Part shown: one piece after another, positions 13,038 to 14,251 of the stretch
How positions within the stretch are numbered: the first letter of the stretch is position 1
Layout of the letters: every line of letters begins with the position of its first letter
Origin: an uncultured Bacillota bacterium
GTDB taxonomy: Bacteria; Bacillota; Clostridia; Peptostreptococcales; Anaerovoracaceae
Direction of reading: 5' to 3'
Length of the DNA: 14,251 nucleotides
Assembly (NCBI GenBank): GCA_946541435.1
Contig: CAMNJK010000012.1
Span: forward strand, 1-14,251
Notes under the pieces: generated by a model
The model's input: the letters and a program-made list of their open reading frames with translations, nothing else
Databases searched by the model: none
What the model was told of the DNA's origin: nothing
Position numbers and translations under genes: made by a program

Positions 13038-14251
13038 TTATACAACTTCCTCGACTTCCGGCGGTACCTCGCCACGGCGGCGCATCGCTTCCTCAGCCAG
13101 GAATGTAGCAACATCGATGCCGTGGGAATCACGTCCGAAGCCTTCATCCATACCAACTTCACGCGCCTCTTCCGGAACGACCTGAGTTCCGCCTGCAGCG
13201 ATGATGACCTTGTCACGGATGCCCTTTTCGATGGCCAGCTCGTTGATCCGCTTCATGTTCTTGTAGTGGATGTTGTCGTGTGAGATGATCGTGGATGCCA
13301 GGATCGCGTTGGCATTCAGCTCGACTGCAGCGTCAACCAGCTTCTCAACCGGTACGGAGGTGCCCAGATAGTTGACCTTGACGCCCCACTTCTCGATGCC
13401 GCCGTGCTTGATGTTGATGATCTCACGCAGACCTACGGAGTGCTCGTCGTTGCCGACGGTACCGCAGACGACCACCATGGGATGTTCTTCGAATTCCTTG
13501 TACAGAACCGCGTCGGACTGGTGATGCGGCGGAGCCGGGATCTCCAGTGTGGACGGATCGATATCGAAGGGGATCTTGCCCTTCATCTCGATACGCGTTC
13601 CCTCTGCGTTCTGCAGGATCTCCTTGCTGATAACAGTAGGCTCGTCCAGACCCAGCTTGTTGCCGATCTCCAGGGCAACTGCCTCGGAAACGCGGGTGTT
13701 GGCCGGGATGCACATGGTCATCATGACGACGCCGTCTCCGCACCATTCCATTTCCGGCTTGATGTAATCGCCGTCCAGGTACTTCTTGACCTTATCCAGT
13801 CTGACGTTGACGTTGTCTTCTTCATCCAGCTCGTCGATGTAGACGATCTTGCTTCTGTCTTCGAAGGTACATCCGCCGATCAGCGCGGACGGGTTCTCCG
13901 GGTCGCCGCCGTACTGCTCAACATTGTTGTAGCCGTAGTGCGCTGTGACCGGAGCCATGTAGTCTTCTTCTCTTTCGAAGATATAGCCGTAGCCGACGCC
14001 GCCCTGGATGTTACGGGCGATACCGTCGCCGTTTCTCTCGGGATACTTGCCGGAGTCAACGAAGAAGCCTTCCTGTACCGCGTTGAAGTAGCCGCCGCTC
14101 TCAACGATCTCCTCCATGAACAGGAGCGCTCTTTCTTTGATCTCTCTTGCCATCTCTCCCAGAGGGCCGTCCATCTTCAGCTCCACCAGATCCATGAGGC
14201 CGTCCAGGCCGATCAGGGTCTGCTTGGCGTTGTCGCATGCTTCGATGTTGT
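13038..14251 (-). CDS. oraE: D-ornithine 4,5-aminomutase large (E) subunit, C-terminal part; 5' end cut by window edge
   Basis: Adenosylcobalamin- and PLP-dependent radical enzyme that moves the terminal amino group of D-ornithine to give 2,4-diaminopentanoate in ornithine fermentation. The frame is open from the right edge (NIEACDNAKQTL onward) to the TAA at 13038, 403 residues; the full family protein is about 730. The base-off cobalamin motif is intact in GNDEHSVGL (Asp-x-His-x-x-Gly). The lysine in NIKHGG lies exactly 11 residues after that histidine, the spacing of the cobalt-ligating His618 and PLP-binding Lys629 of the characterised enzyme. The Rossmann-like domain continues through NYLGTSVP and IIAAGGTQVVPEEA. 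The related lysine 5,6-aminomutase KamE shares the motif but is only about 260 residues, shorter than what is visible. The small subunit oraS and other ort/ord genes would be expected beyond the right edge. Confidence 0.95.
   Translation of the reverse strand, partial: NIEACDNAKQTLIGLDGLMDLVELKMDGPLGEMAREIKERALLFMEEIVESGGYFNAVQEGFFVDSGKYPERNGDGIARNIQGGVGYGYIFEREEDYMAPVTAHYGYNNVEQYGGDPENPSALIGGCTFEDRSKIVYIDELDEEDNVNVRLDKVKKYLDGDYIKPEMEWCGDGVVMMTMCIPANTRVSEAVALEIGNKLGLDEPTVISKEILQNAEGTRIEMKGKIPFDIDPSTLEIPAPPHHQSDAVLYKEFEEHPMVVVCGTVGNDEHSVGLREIINIKHGGIEKWGVKVNYLGTSVPVEKLVDAAVELNANAILASTIISHDNIHYKNMKRINELAIEKGIRDKVIIAAGGTQVVPEEAREVGMDEGFGRDSHGIDVATFLAEEAMRRRGEVPPEVEEVV

Noticed and set aside
13038..14251. 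Lysine 5,6-aminomutase beta subunit (KamE)
   Set aside because: It shares the cobalamin/PLP motif, but KamE is shorter than the visible partial frame, and the sequence upstream of the B12 domain fits OraE.
1..14251. tRNA or rRNA genes, CRISPR arrays, intact insertion sequences, phage genes or defence systems
   Set aside because: None seen on either strand; the repeats present are short and isolated.

Overview
This 14.25 kb window is a compact, GC-rich metabolic stretch in which every recognisable gene lies on the minus strand, so transcription runs from high to low coordinates. The gene types point to an anaerobic member of the Bacillota, probably class Clostridia: a D-ornithine 4,5-aminomutase large subunit (OraE) with a GlmL/MutL-type actin-fold partner, an NAD-linked class 1B dihydroorotate dehydrogenase with its PyrK electron-transfer subunit, a separate zinc-binding PyrI, and strong AGGAGG-type ribosome binding sites. 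The genus cannot be named from the sequence alone.

The layout in transcription order is as follows. (1) 14251-13038: 3' part of oraE, the adenosylcobalamin/PLP subunit of ornithine fermentation, cut by the right edge. (2) 12994-12917: two inverted repeats and a good promoter. (3) 12869-11028: a 613-residue GlmL/MutL-like protein, probably a chaperone or reactivase for the aminomutase, with an unusual cysteine-rich C-terminal extension. It is followed by a strong intrinsic terminator at 10999-10965. (4) 10964-10494: about 470 bp with no convincing gene but several inverted and direct repeats. (5) A near-consensus promoter (10493-10465) driving pyrC-pyrK-pyrD-pyrF-pyrE-pyrB-pyrI, closed by a terminator at 4544-4515. 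(6) A promoter (4503-4475) with twin ARG boxes (4472-4435) driving argC-argJ-argB-argD. argD is cut by the left edge.

The pyr genes cover the committed step of de novo pyrimidine synthesis through UMP: ATCase catalytic and regulatory subunits, dihydroorotase, dihydroorotate dehydrogenase 1B with its FAD/2Fe-2S subunit, OPRTase and OMP decarboxylase. Carbamoyl-phosphate synthetase is not in the window. argCJBD make ornithine from glutamate by the acetyl-recycling route. Ornithine synthesis and an ornithine-fermentation locus therefore flank the pyr operon, which raises the question of how a futile cycle is avoided. The ARG boxes and the arginine-inhibited architecture of ArgB suggest part of the answer.

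Most of the window is conventional metabolism; I do not see a wholly new system. The points most worth checking are a terminator-like hairpin inside the start of pyrC, the Cys-rich tail of the GlmL-like protein, the hairpin at the predicted transcription start of that gene, and the repeat-bearing gap before pyrC.
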